Positions 8,819 to 19,200 of a DNA stretch of 64,000 nucleotides are shown here, piece by piece (position 1 is the first letter of the stretch; the number at the start of each line of letters is the position of its first letter). Origin of the DNA: Leisingera aquimarina DSM 24565 (GTDB taxonomy: Bacteria; Pseudomonadota; Alphaproteobacteria; Rhodobacterales; Rhodobacteraceae); the NCBI RefSeq assembly GCF_000473165.1, contig NZ_KI421504.1, positions 1,358,501 through 1,422,500 on the forward strand, read 5' to 3'. Position numbers and translations under genes: made by a program. Below the pieces are notes generated by a model, which did no database searches, had not been told where the DNA came from, and saw only the letters and a program-made list of their open reading frames with translations.

Positions 8819-10592
8819 GGCAGCGCACCTTATGGCCGGGTTCCAGGTGTTTCAGGTTAACCAGGCGCGGGGCATCGGATCCGTTAAAGCGGAATTCCTC
8901 GGGCCAGCAGTCCGGCGCGCCTGCGCCTTGGGCTACCATTTTTAAGTCGATGGGCCGGTCGATATCAGGTTCCGGCTGGGCCGCGATCAGCGCCTTGGTG
9001 TAGGGGTGCTGTGGATTGTAGAATAAGGTTTCCGGCGGCGCCTGCTCGACAATCAATCCGCGCCGCATCACGGCGACCTCATCTGCTATGCGGGCGACCA
9101 CGGCCAAATCATGGCTGATGAAAAGATAAGACAGGTTCTGCCGGTCGCGAATTTCCTCCAGCAACAGAAGGATCTGCTCCTGCACCGAAACATCCAGCGC
9201 CGAGGTCGGTTCGTCGCAGACGATCAGCGCCGGCTCCAGCATCAGCGCGCGCGCTATCGACAGACGCTGGCGCTGACCGCCGGAAAACGCGTGCGGGTAG
9301 CGTTTCAGCATGTCCGGGGACAGGCCAACCAGCCGCAGCATGTCCGCCGCCTTGTCCCGGCGTTCGGCACGAGAACCGATGCGGTGGATTTCCAGGGGTT
9401 CCACCAAAGTGTCCTGAATGCGCATCCTGGGCGAAAGTGAGGAGTAAGGGTCCTGGAACACCATCTGGGCTTGCCGCTGAAAGGCGGTGCGCGCGGCACG
9501 GTCCATGCTGTGCACTGTAACCGCCGGCTGATCAGGATTAGGGCGGAACAGCACTTCGCCGCCGGGATCAGGAAGTTCTGCCCCCAATGCAATTCGTGCG
9601 GCTGTGGTCTTGCCCGAGCCGCTTTCACCGACAACAGCCAGGGTTTTTCCGCGGGTTAACCGCAGATCAACCTCGCGGCAGGCGTGGATCAGGGTCGGAG
9701 CTTGCCAGCCCTTGCTGGCTCTTAGAGTGTAGGTCTTGGAAACCGACTTCATCTCCATGATCAGGTCATCGCGTGACGGCGGGATTGCGACGACGGCTTC
9801 ATCCGGGATTTCCGGTGCTGCATTAAACAGGGCCTTGGTATACGGATGGGCAGGGGTGCGCAGCATCGGCTCCGCACGGCCGGATTCCATCACCCGGCCC
9901 TTGTGCATCACCACCACCTGCTCTGCCATATTGGCGACCACGCCCAAGTCGTGGGTCACCAGGATCATCGCCATGCCGCTTTCGCGTTGCAGCTCTTTCA
10001 TCAGCCCCAGCACCTGGGCCTGTGTGGTCACGTCCAGCGCCGTGGTCGGCTCATCCGCAATCAGCAGGTCCGGCTTTGCCACCATGGCCATGGCGATCAT
10101 TGCCCGCTGGCGCATTCCGCCGGACAGTTCGAAGGGGTAGGATCTGTAGGTGCGTTCCGGCTCGGGAAACCCGACCCGCTCAAAGCATTCAAGGACCTCC
10201 TTGCGTGCCTCGCGTTCGGACTTGCGGCCATGCAGCCACAGCACTTCTGACACCTGATTTCCGATCCGGTGCAGCGGGGAAAGCGAGCGCATCGGCTCCT
10301 GAAAAATCATCGCGACGGTATTGCCGCGCACGTCGCGCATCCGCCGTTCATCAAGCGTCGCAAGGTCAAGTTCGCTGCCGCGGGTGTTCAGCAAAATACG
10401 CCCGGTGCGCAACTGCGCCACCTTTGGCAGGATGCGCAGCACGGCCCGGCAAGAAACCGTTTTCCCTGAGCCGCTTTCCCCGACCAGGGCGAGTGTTTCG
10501 CCTGGCTGCACAGCAAAGCTCACGTCCTTCACGACGGAGTCGCCCTTGCCAAATCCAATGCTGAGATTTTCAACGGACAGCAGCGGGCGCAT
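8811..10592 (-). CDS. Dual ABC ATPase (OppD-OppF fusion, YejF-like)
   Basis: 593 residues with two complete nucleotide-binding domains. NBD1: Walker A GESGSGKT at about 37-44, signature LSGGMRQRA, Walker [16 protein letters not shown]2: Walker [10 protein letters not shown] at about 320, signature [14 protein letters not shown], Walker [13 protein letters not shown]. The C-terminal tail has the oligopeptide-type extension. It energises the transporter encoded by the four following genes and is the first gene of the operon. All catalytic motifs are intact in both halves. Confidence 0.93.
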   Translation of the reverse strand: MRPLLSVENLSIGFGKGDSVVKDVSFAVQPGETLALVGESGSGKTVSCRAVLRILPKVAQLRTGRILLNTRGSELDLATLDERRMRDVRGNTVAMIFQEPMRSLSPLHRIGNQVSEVLWLHGRKSEREARKEVLECFERVGFPEPERTYRSYPFELSGGMRQRAMIAMAMVAKPDLLIADEPTTALDVTTQAQVLGLMKELQRESGMAMILVTHDLGVVANMAEQVVVMHKGRVMESGRAEPMLRTPAHPYTKALFNAAPEIPDEAVVAIPPSRDDLIMEMKSVSKTYTLRASKGWQAPTLIHACREVDLRLTRGKTLAVVGESGSGKTTAARIALGAELPDPGGEVLFRPNPDQPAVTVHSMDRAARTAFQRQAQMVFQDPYSSLSPRMRIQDTLVEPLEIHRIGSRAERRDKAADMLRLVGLSPDMLKRYPHAFSGGQRQRLSIARALMLEPALIVCDEPTSALDVSVQEQILLLLEEIRDRQNLSYLFISHDLAVVARIADEVAVMRRGLIVEQAPPETLFYNPQHPYTKALIAAQPEPDIDRPIDLKMVAQGAGAPDCWPEEFRFNGSDAPRLVNLKHLEPGHKVRCHA

Positions 10593-11026
10593 TCAGAATT
10601 GTCCGCCCGGCCGGTTCAAGGCACTCATGAGATCGTGTTTTCCCCTGTTTTTTTGCCTCACCTTCGCGCGCTGAAGGCTGCTTAGTCAAACCCCATTTGC
10701 CCAGATGCCCGTTGTGCAAGGGAAAATTGATCGGCTTTCCGGTTGTTCTGATGGGCGCCTCCCAGTGCTGTCAGCCCGCAATCGCCCTGCATTTCCGGTG
10801 TTTTCGGTCCGGTGTCGCAGGGGGAGTAACAATTTCTCACATTCGCGTGCCGGCAGGTGTTTTAAGGAGCAATGCAAATCCCGCCCTCCAGAAGCAGCGG
10901 ACCTGCTGTGGCCCCCGCGCCACTCGGTCATTGCCGCAAATGGCTGCTGAAAGGATTGTCGTGTTGGCGCCAGCAGTCAGCCCGGCATAGGATGCCAGGG
11001 AACGCACGCATTCCGAAAGGCCGCAC
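10593..11026. other. Intergenic region between divergent ABC operon and TetR gene
   Basis: 434 bases without a convincing gene. It must hold the promoter of the ABC operon (leftward) and of the TetR gene (rightward). A T-rich tract (CCCCTGTTTTTTTGCC, about 10637-10653) lies 50 bases before the operon start. I could not find an obvious long palindrome to nominate as TetR operator. Confidence 0.5.
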
Positions 11027-11692
11027 ATGGCGCAAAAACCTGTTCTGCACCGGGACGATCCGGAAGCCGAGCCGCTGGTCGGCAACATTAAGGTCACCCG
11101 CAACGACTGGCTGAATGTCGCGATGGATGTTCTGATCTCGGACGGGGTGGAGCAAGTGAAAGTGCTGGCGCTTGCCGAGCGGATGCAGGTTTCGCGCTCG
11201 TCGTTCTACTGGTATTTCAAATCACGTCAGGACTTGCTGGATGCGCTGCTAAAGAAATGGGAGCAGACAAATACCGTCGGCATGGTGCGCCAGGCCGAAG
11301 CGCCGGCCAAGACCATTACTGGCGCGGTCCTGAATGTGTTCCACTGCATCACCAACCCTGATCTGTTCAACACTGCGCTGGACTTTGCCGTGCGAGACTG
11401 GTCGCGCCGTTCCGGCAAGGTGCGCAGCCTGCTGGACCGCTCGGACCGGCGCCGGGTCGAGGCGCTGACGGGAATGTTTGCCCGCTACGGCTATGCAGAC
11501 CGGGAAGCAGTGACCCGGGCCAAGGTGCTGTACTACATGCAGCTCGGCTATGAGATGGCGGATCCGAATGAGAGCCACGCGCATCGGCTGGAGGTGACGC
11601 CCGAGTACCTCAAGGTCTTTACCGGGCGCGAGCCGTTGTCCGAAGAGATGGCGGACTTCACCGAATTCACCAAACAGCACTGGGACGTCTGA
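11027..11692 (+). CDS. TetR/AcrR-family transcriptional regulator
   Basis: 221 residues. The N-terminal helix-turn-helix spans about 25-70 (WLNVAMDVLISDGVEQVKVLALAERMQVSRSSFYWYFKSRQDLL), with the classic SFYWYFKS recognition helix of TetR proteins. The C-terminal ligand domain has no recognisable specificity. It is divergent from the peptide-type ABC operon and convergent with iorAB (31 bases apart), so the ABC operon is its most likely target (inference). Confidence 0.85.
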   Translation: MAQKPVLHRDDPEAEPLVGNIKVTRNDWLNVAMDVLISDGVEQVKVLALAERMQVSRSSFYWYFKSRQDLLDALLKKWEQTNTVGMVRQAEAPAKTITGAVLNVFHCITNPDLFNTALDFAVRDWSRRSGKVRSLLDRSDRRRVEALTGMFARYGYADREAVTRAKVLYYMQLGYEMADPNESHAHRLEVTPEYLKVFTGREPLSEEMADFTEFTKQHWDV

Positions 11693-11722
11693 GGCGCCAG
11701 CCGCGGCCGCGGGCGTGTGGTT

Positions 11723-14700
11723 TTATAGGTTATGGAGCAAATCTTCAGCCTGCGCGCGCGCGTCCACAGCCGCTTTCAGCCTTACCGGGCCATATCCGCG
11801 GATATCCATCGGCGCTTTCAGTACCTTCAGGCAGGCCTCATGCGCATCGGGGCGATAACGGCTGGCGATGGTCTGCAGCGCGGCTTCAAACCAGGCCAGC
11901 AGATCGCGGTGCAGGCGGGCTTCCTCGTGATAGCCGAAGATGTTGAAGGCCGAACCGCGCAACGTCTTGGCCTTGGCCAGCAAGTGCATCGCCGGTCGCA
12001 GCCAGGGCCCAAAGGCCCGTTTCGCCGGGCGTCCGCGGGCATCCTTTTTCCAGCTCAGCAAAGGCGGTGCGAGGTGGTATTTGACGCTGAAATCCCCCTC
12101 GAACTCATCCTCAAGCTGGTGCTGGAAGGCGTCGCTGGTCAGCAGCCGGGCAACTTCATATTCGTCCTTGTAAGCCATCAGTTTGAATAGCGCCCGCGCC
12201 GCGGCGGTGGTCAGTTCTTCCTGCGCCTCCGCAGGCAGTGCGTCGCGAAACAGGTTCAAAGCAGCGGTGTAGCGTCCCGCATAAGCCATGTTCTGATAGC
12301 CGGTGAGGAAAGTGGCGCGGCGTTCGATCAGTGCGTCCAATGTTTCCGTCTTTGCGTGCGTCTCCTCAAAGTGGCTGGCGACCAGTTTCGGGTCCTCCGC
12401 CATGGCACGGCCTATGGCAAAGGCGAGGCGGTTTCTTTCAATGGCAACGCCGTTCAGCTCAATCGCCTGGTCCAGCGCCCCTGCACTGACCGGCACCAGC
12501 CCTTGCTGCCAGGCAAAACCCAGCATCATGACATTTGCCAGCACAGCGTCGCCCAGCATTGTTTCCGCGGCCTCATTGGCGTTGAAACCGGACAGGTTTT
12601 GCTCTCCAACGGCCTCGGCAATGGTTCTTTCCCGCAGGCCTGCCATCAGATCTGCATCGCGGCGCAGCACCAGATCGCCAGTGGGCATTTCAGCCCGGTT
12701 CAGCACCACCTTGGTGCCTGCGCGGTAATGGGCCGAGGCCTTGGGCGCCGAACTGACCACCACGTCGCAGCCGATAACCGCATCCGCGCCGCCCTGTTCG
12801 ATGCGCACCTGGTTCAAGGTGCCGGGTTCTTTGGACAGCCGGATGTAGCTGAGGACAGTTCCGAACTTCTGCGCAAAGCCGGTAAAATCCAGCACGCTTG
12901 ATCCTTTGCCTTCCAGGTGTGCCGCCATGGTGATCAACGCGCCGACGGTGACAACACCGGTGCCGCCCACTCCGGTGACCAGCAGGTCGAACGGCACCTT
13001 GAGAGAGGGCAGTTCCGGCGCTGGCAGCTTGGCGTTCAATGCGGCAGCGTCCAGACCAGCGGGCTTTTTCTTCTTCCTGGTGCCCCCCTCGACGGTGACG
13101 AAGGAGGGGCAGAAGCCGTTCAGGCAGGAGAAATCCTTGTTACAAGTGGACAGGTTGATCTTGCGCTTGCGGCCAAAGGGCGTTTCCTTCGGCTCGACGC
13201 TCAGGCAGTTGGATTCAAGCGAGCAATCGCCGCAACCCTCACAGACAAGATCGTTGATGAAAGCGAAGCGTTGCGGGTCCTCCATCTTGCCCCGCTTTCG
13301 GCGGCGGCGTTTTTCAGTGGCGCAGGTTTGTTCGTAGATCAGAACGGTGACGCCGGAGATGTCGCGCAACTCACGCTGCACTGTGTCCAGCGCGCTGCGG
13401 TCATGGAAGGTGGTGCCGGCGGGGAAGTCGCCGCGGATAAACTTGCCGATGTCGTCCGAGATCAATGCAATCCGTTCCACCCCCTCGGCGCGGCAGGTCT
13501 GCGCGATACCATGCACCGAAACCGGCCCGTCCACCGGCTGGCCGCCCGTCATCGCCACCGCATCATTATATAGGATTTTGTATGTGATATTGGTGCCTGC
13601 CGCGACTGCCTGGCGGATCGCAAGCGAGCCAGAATGATACCAGGTGCCTTCGCCCAGGTTCTGGAACACATGTTTGTTTCCATTGAACTGCGAGGCCACG
13701 GTCCAGGGCACGCCTTCGCCGCCCATCTGCGCATAGCCGGCTGTATCGCGGTCCATCCAGCTGGCCATCACATGGCAGCCGATGCCGGAAAACGCTTTGG
13801 AGCCATCCGGCAGCTTGGTCGAGCTGTTGTGCGGGCAGCCGGAGCAGAAATAGGGCGTACGGGCGGCGCCGGGCACGTTCAGAAGCTTCGGCGGTTCCGC
13901 CGTGAGTGCTGCGGCCTTGGCTGGCAGGTTCTCCTCCGGGAAGAAGCTGTCCAGCCGCGCGGCAACGATGGGGGCAAGCAGCAGCGGGCTCAGCTCGCCG
14001 GTCCAGGGGATCAGCGGTTCGCCCTTGCTGTCGTATTTGCCGACCATCTTTTCGGGTTTGCTGCCGGGCCAGTCATAGAAGTTTTCCTTGAACTGGCTTT
14101 CAATGATGCCGCGCTTTTCCTCGACGACCAGCACCTCCTGCTTGCCCTTCACGAATTTCAGCGCATCGGTGCGGTCCAGCGGCCAGACCATGCCGACTTT
14201 GTAAATGTCGATCTTCAGGCGGCGGCAGGCGGCCTCATCCAGCCCAAGAAGGCGCAGCGCTTCCATCAGATCAAGATGACCCTTGCCGGTGGAAACAAAG
14301 CCAAAGCGCGCGTCCTTGATATCGTAAATCCGCTTGTCGATCGGGTTGGCCTCGGCAAAGGCGCGCACGGCGTCGAGCTTGGCGTGGATGCGGGTCTCAA
14401 TCTCGGGCGAGGGCAGGTCGGAGCGGCGGATATGCAGCCCGCCAGGATAATCTGGCAAATCGGGGCAGGCAAATTCCCGGTCCGGGCGCAGGTCAACCGA
14501 ACGCGCGCTTTCCACGGTTTCCGACACCGCCTTGAACCCAACCCAAGTGCCGGAGTAGCGCGATAGTGCAAAGCCGTATTCGCCAAAAGCCAGATACTCT
14601 GACACATCTGCGGGGTTCAGCACCGGCATGAACCAGGACATGAACGCCACATCCGACTGATGCGGCATCGAGGAGCTGACACAGCCGTGGTCGTCACCAG

Positions 14701-15145
14701 CCACCACCAGCACACCGCCCTTTGCAGAGGAGCCGTAGGCGTTGCCATGTTTCAGCGCATCGCCGGACCGGTCCACGCCCGGGCCCTTTCCGTACCACAT
14801 GGAAAACACGCCTTCGACCTCGCAATGCGGGTCCAGCACTGCCTGCTGCGCACCCAGGACAGCCGTGGCGCCAAGGTCCTCGTTCACCGCAGGCATGAAC
14901 TTGATCCGGTTTGCCTGCATCCGGTCCTTGGCGCGCCAGAATTCCAGATCGACTGCACCCAAGGGCGAGCCGCGGTAACCAGAGACAAAACCCGCGGTGT
15001 TCAAGCCGGCTTCCTGATCGCGACGCGCCTGATCGAACATGATCCGGGCCAAGGCCTGGGTGCCGGTCAGGAAAACCCGGCCCTGGGTCATTTCGTACCG
15101 GTCGTCCAGCTTGTAGCTGCGAAAATCATGGCTCAGCTTGGTCAT
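11723..15145 (-). CDS. Indolepyruvate:ferredoxin oxidoreductase, fused alpha-beta chain
   Basis: 1140 residues, a single-chain IorA-IorB fusion. N-terminal pyrimidine-binding thiamine domain; central TPP domain with CSGCPHNSSTKLPDG and GIGCHVMASW (about 430-460); an Fe-S segment with CEGCGDCSLESNC and downstream cysteines (about 635-690); then the gamma-type domain starting at LLVTGVGGTGVVTVGALI (about 725). It oxidatively decarboxylates aryl-pyruvates made from aromatic amino acids to aryl-acetyl-CoA, reducing ferredoxin. An Lrp-type regulator gene is divergent, 146 bases away, as is common for this enzyme in alphaproteobacteria. Confidence 0.93.
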   Translation of the reverse strand: MTKLSHDFRSYKLDDRYEMTQGRVFLTGTQALARIMFDQARRDQEAGLNTAGFVSGYRGSPLGAVDLEFWRAKDRMQANRIKFMPAVNEDLGATAVLGAQQAVLDPHCEVEGVFSMWYGKGPGVDRSGDALKHGNAYGSSAKGGVLVVAGDDHGCVSSSMPHQSDVAFMSWFMPVLNPADVSEYLAFGEYGFALSRYSGTWVGFKAVSETVESARSVDLRPDREFACPDLPDYPGGLHIRRSDLPSPEIETRIHAKLDAVRAFAEANPIDKRIYDIKDARFGFVSTGKGHLDLMEALRLLGLDEAACRRLKIDIYKVGMVWPLDRTDALKFVKGKQEVLVVEEKRGIIESQFKENFYDWPGSKPEKMVGKYDSKGEPLIPWTGELSPLLLAPIVAARLDSFFPEENLPAKAAALTAEPPKLLNVPGAARTPYFCSGCPHNSSTKLPDGSKAFSGIGCHVMASWMDRDTAGYAQMGGEGVPWTVASQFNGNKHVFQNLGEGTWYHSGSLAIRQAVAAGTNITYKILYNDAVAMTGGQPVDGPVSVHGIAQTCRAEGVERIALISDDIGKFIRGDFPAGTTFHDRSALDTVQRELRDISGVTVLIYEQTCATEKRRRRKRGKMEDPQRFAFINDLVCEGCGDCSLESNCLSVEPKETPFGRKRKINLSTCNKDFSCLNGFCPSFVTVEGGTRKKKKPAGLDAAALNAKLPAPELPSLKVPFDLLVTGVGGTGVVTVGALITMAAHLEGKGSSVLDFTGFAQKFGTVLSYIRLSKEPGTLNQVRIEQGGADAVIGCDVVVSSAPKASAHYRAGTKVVLNRAEMPTGDLVLRRDADLMAGLRERTIAEAVGEQNLSGFNANEAAETMLGDAVLANVMMLGFAWQQGLVPVSAGALDQAIELNGVAIERNRLAFAIGRAMAEDPKLVASHFEETHAKTETLDALIERRATFLTGYQNMAYAGRYTAALNLFRDALPAEAQEELTTAAARALFKLMAYKDEYEVARLLTSDAFQHQLEDEFEGDFSVKYHLAPPLLSWKKDARGRPAKRAFGPWLRPAMHLLAKAKTLRGSAFNIFGYHEEARLHRDLLAWFEAALQTIASRYRPDAHEACLKVLKAPMDIRGYGPVRLKAAVDARAQAEDLLHNL

Positions 15146-15291
15146 CTCGAGAGAGTCCTTGCGCGGTAAATGTGCTTTCCGGAAAAGTAATCCGCAATGC
15201 TTGAAAAGATTTGCCTGAGTTGCTGCTTTTGTGGAAAATTATGGTCATAATGTTCGGATCTCAGTGGTCCAGTGAAGAAAGTGACCGGAAT

Positions 15292-15750
15292 ATGAAACTT
15301 GACGACCGCGATTCCCGTATTCTCACCCTGCTGCAGGAAGACTCCCGCATCTCCAACGCCGATCTGGCTGAGGCAGTGGGCATGTCGCCGTCGGCTCTGT
15401 GGCGCCGGGTGCGGGCGTTGGAGGAGGCGGGCATTATTGAACGTTACGGTGCGGTGGTGAATGCACCGGCAATGGGGCTGGGGTTCCAGGCTATCGTGCA
15501 TGTGCACTTAACCCGCCACGATCCGGACAAGCTGGTGGAATTCATTCGCGCGGTGGAGAGCAGCCCGCTGGTTCAGGAATGTTACGCAACGACTGGGCAG
15601 TCTGATTATCACCTGCGGGTCCTGGCTCCGGATCTGGATGCCTATAACCGGTTTCTGGAGGATTTCCTGTTCCGCCTGCCAGCAGTTGCCAGTGCCCAGA
15701 CCAATGTGGTGCTGCGCACGATCAAACGGGACAGGCCCGTTGTGCCTTAG
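15292..15750 (+). CDS. Lrp/AsnC-family transcriptional regulator
   Basis: 152 residues from the ATG at 15292 (MKLDDRDSRILTLLQEDSR), chosen because this is where Lrp proteins normally begin; a longer frame exists upstream but is not family-like. HTH: SNADLAEAVGMSPSALWRRVRALEEAG. C-terminal RAM ligand domain about 70-150 (ECYATTGQSDYHLRVLAPD). It is divergent from iorAB and probably senses an amino acid to control aromatic amino acid breakdown (inference from placement). Confidence 0.9.
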   Translation: MKLDDRDSRILTLLQEDSRISNADLAEAVGMSPSALWRRVRALEEAGIIERYGAVVNAPAMGLGFQAIVHVHLTRHDPDKLVEFIRAVESSPLVQECYATTGQSDYHLRVLAPDLDAYNRFLEDFLFRLPAVASAQTNVVLRTIKRDRPVVP

Positions 15751-15867
15751 AAGGTCCGCCTGCGGCGGAAGTGCTGTTGGAAGGAAGAAACGAGGACCAT
15801 CTATCAATTTCATCTTTGCAACAATACTCCGGGGGTCTGGGGGGCGGCCCCCAGCTTGCGGGTTTTG

Positions 15868-16260
15868 TCACATCGCTGCGTATTTCACCCAGGCCCAGGC
15901 CATGGCGATATAGGTCAGCTGGTGCAACGCCTGATCCGATCCCATGGCCTGCCAGAACATCGCTTGCTGCGGGTTCAGTTTTTTGCGCTCCGAAAACCGG
16001 GCTTTGCCGAAGTCGATGTGAAAATGCACGACCCATTCCAGCGCCGCCAGCACCAGGATGAACGGCACAGGTGCGCTGAACAACGCATAGACAATGGCCG
16101 AGCCGATCACGTGGACACCGGCATGCTGGGCTCGCCCCATATGGGCATAGGCGCAGCGGCCGGACAGCATCTTGGGCGTTTGCAGAAAGAAGTCGGCAAA
16201 CAGGTGCTTGACCTGCAAAGCGCAGAGCAGCAGCAGAACGGATCCGACATATTCCGGCAA
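15868..16260 (-). CDS. DUF3307-like small integral membrane protein
   Basis: 130 residues if the TTG at 16258-16260 is the start (LPEYVGSVLLLLCALQVKH); the frame stays open to 16416, but that extension is Arg-rich and would overlap the neighbour's leader. It has four hydrophobic segments with polar signatures KHLFADFFLQT and HFHIDFGKAR, as in DUF3307 proteins. The function is unknown. It is convergent with the Lrp gene and divergent from the ABC-like gene. Confidence 0.6.
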   Translation of the reverse strand: MPEYVGSVLLLLCALQVKHLFADFFLQTPKMLSGRCAYAHMGRAQHAGVHVIGSAIVYALFSAPVPFILVLAALEWVVHFHIDFGKARFSERKKLNPQQAMFWQAMGSDQALHQLTYIAMAWAWVKYAAM

Positions 16261-16277
16261 ACCGATTGACCTCCAGC

Positions 16278-19200
16278 ATGGATACCTCGCTGGAACCTTA
16301 CGGATTTTTCGCCGTCTGGCAAATGCCGCGCCGGCAGGGTGCCGCAACGGGACAAGGCGGTCTTCTGCCCATTGCCTGTGCCTGCCAAACCGCGCTACCC
16401 ATAAGGCAGACCACATCCGAAGCCGCCATTTATGGAGCTTTCCCCATCGAACGCTCTTTGTTCCGTTTCATCTGGAAGTACTCGAAACGCGACCAGCTGG
16501 TGCTGCTGCTGGTCACGGCCTGCCTGTTCCCGCTGCTGTACCTGACGCTGGAGCTGCCGAAACGGATCATCAACGATGCGATCGGTGCCGAGACCTCCAC
16601 TATCACACTGCTCGGGCAGAGCTTTGATCAGCTGACGTTCCTGTGGATCCTTTGCGGCGGTTTTCTGTTGTCGGTGCTGTGCCACGGCCTGCTGAAAATG
16701 CGCATCAACACGATGAAGGGCGTACTGGCCGAGCGGATGCTGCGCCGCTTCCGCTATCAATTGATTGCCCGGGTGCTCCGCTTTCCGCAGCCTTATTTCG
16801 AGCGGGTGAGCCAGGGCGAACTGGTGTCGATGGTCACTTCCGAATCCGAACCTATGGGCGGGCTGATGGGCGATGCGGTCAGCCAGCCGGTGCTGCAAGC
16901 GGGGCAGATGCTGACCATCCTGTTCTTCCTGTTCCTGCAGAATTTCTGGTTCGGCATGGCAGCTATTGCTCTCATCCCGTTGCAGGGCTGGCTGATTCCG
17001 ATGCTGCAGCGCCAGATCAACCTGTTGAACAAAAAACGCATCAAACAGGTGCGGGCGCTGGCCACTGAGATCGGCGAAAGCGCTGCAGGCGCCGCGACGC
17101 TGCGGATCAATGGCGGCTGGCGTTACCGGATGGCGATCATCACGGCTAGGCTGGGGCGGCTGTATGACATCCGCTTCGAGATCTACCAGAAAAAATTCTT
17201 CATGAAGTTTCTCAATAACTTCATCACGCAGCTCACGCCGTTCTTCTTCTATGCTGTCGGCGGCTTTCTTGTGCTGCAGGGCAAAGTCTCGCTGGGCGCG
17301 CTGGTGGCGGCGCTTGCGGCCTACAAGGATCTGGCATCGCCCTGGAAAGAATTGCTGACCTACTACAACCAGACTCAGGACATGGGTTTGCGCTGGGAGG
17401 TGATCCTGGAGCGCTTTGCGCCGCAGGGCATGGTGGATGAGAAGCTGCTGAGCGGCGAGCCGGCGGAGCTGGAACGCCTGCGCGGCGATGTGGTTCTGGA
17501 TGCGGTCAATGTGCGTGATACCGATGGCAATCTGGTGCTGGAGGAGCTGAGCGCAACTTTCCCCGCAGGGCAGGTTATCGGTATTGCAGCCCCCTCCGAG
17601 GAAGACCGCCGGGCCCTGGCGGAACTGCTGACGCGGGAAATCCTTCCGTCAACCGGAACCGTGTCAGTGGCAGATCAGAACCTCAGCGGGCTGCACCAGG
17701 CAACGGTGGCGGCGCGGATCGGCTATGCCACCTCGCGGCCGGTTCTGTTCCAAGGGTCTTTTGGCGACAACGTGATGATGCCAATGCGGCTGCGGCCGCT
17801 GGGCGCGGCTCAGAACCTGCAGCAGCTGAAGATTGCCAAACGCGCGGGCAATAGCCCGGACCCCTTTGATGCGCCCTGGCTTGATCCCAAACTGGCTGGT
17901 TTCTCCAGCGAAGCGGAGCTGCGGAGCTGGTGGTTGCAGCTGGTTGAAGGGATTGGGTCTGATACCGCCCTGTTCCGCCGCGGTATCGAACAATGCTTCG
18001 AGGCGCCCGCCCACCCGGATTTGGCGGAACGGCTGGTCGGGCTGCGCCCATCGGTGCGCCAGGCCATTTTGGACGCCGGTCTGGACGTGCATGTGCATTT
18101 TCTGGAGCCGGAAACATACAATCCGGCCCTGCCGGTTGCGGAAAACCTGCTGTTTGCGGCTTCGCAACAAGCAATGACCGGAGAGATTCTGCATGGGCAT
18201 GCAGAATTTCTTGATCAGCTCAAGCAGCTGGAACTGGACGAAGGACTGGTGGCACTGACCCGTGATGTGGTGGAGATGCTGCGCCAAATCTTCGGCATGG
18301 ATGGCACTGGCCACCCGCTGTTTCGTAAGTTGGGATTGGATGTGGGCGCCTATGAAACAGCACTGTCGCTGGTCGACCGGCCCGGCACCGTCAATGCGGC
18401 GGCGCTCAGCCGCGAGGAGCTGGCGCAGCTGCTGATCGTGCCTTTCACCATTTCGGCGGAACAGATCGGTCCGGCCTTTGAAGAGGCAATGAAGGAGCGG
18501 ATTCTTGGTTTCCGCCGCAGCCACGGGCAAAACTTGCTAAAAGCTTTGGGAGCCGGCTTTGTGCCGTTTGCAGAAGAGGCAATCGCCCCCACGCTGACGG
18601 TTCTGGAAAACGCTCTGTTCGGCAAAATATCGGATGCAGCAGGGGCCAAGGGCGATGAGGTGCGAAAACTGGTCTCGGAACTGATGGTGCGCGAAGGTCT
18701 GCGTGACCAGGTGGTGGAGCTGATCTTTGACATGCCGATTGCGGTGGGCGGGCAGGGGTTGGCTGCCAGCTTTGCCGAACCGCTGGCCTTTTGCCGGGCC
18801 ACAATCAAGAAACCGGATATCCTGATCCTTGATTCCGCGATGGCAAGCTATGACTTGGAAACCCGGGTCGCAGTGCATAAGAACCTGCGCAAGCTGCTGC
18901 CCGGAACCACGCTGATCTATCTTGCCCCCAGCTTCCAGAGTCCAGATGTTTTTGATGTCTTCTTTGAGCTGCGCCAGGGCCGTCTGGTCAGCGACGAGGC
19001 GCAGGTTGCGGCGGCTGGCGACGGTGCGGCGAGCCAGGATCTCGCCCGCAAACTGAGGGCTCTGGAGCAAACTGAACTGTTCTCGGGCCTGAACCGGCGT
19101 CAGTTGCGCCTGCTGGCGTTTGGCGCCCGCTGGTATGATGCCGCAGCGGGCGAAGTGGTATTCCTGAAGGATGATGAAGCGTCGGACGGGGCCTATATGA

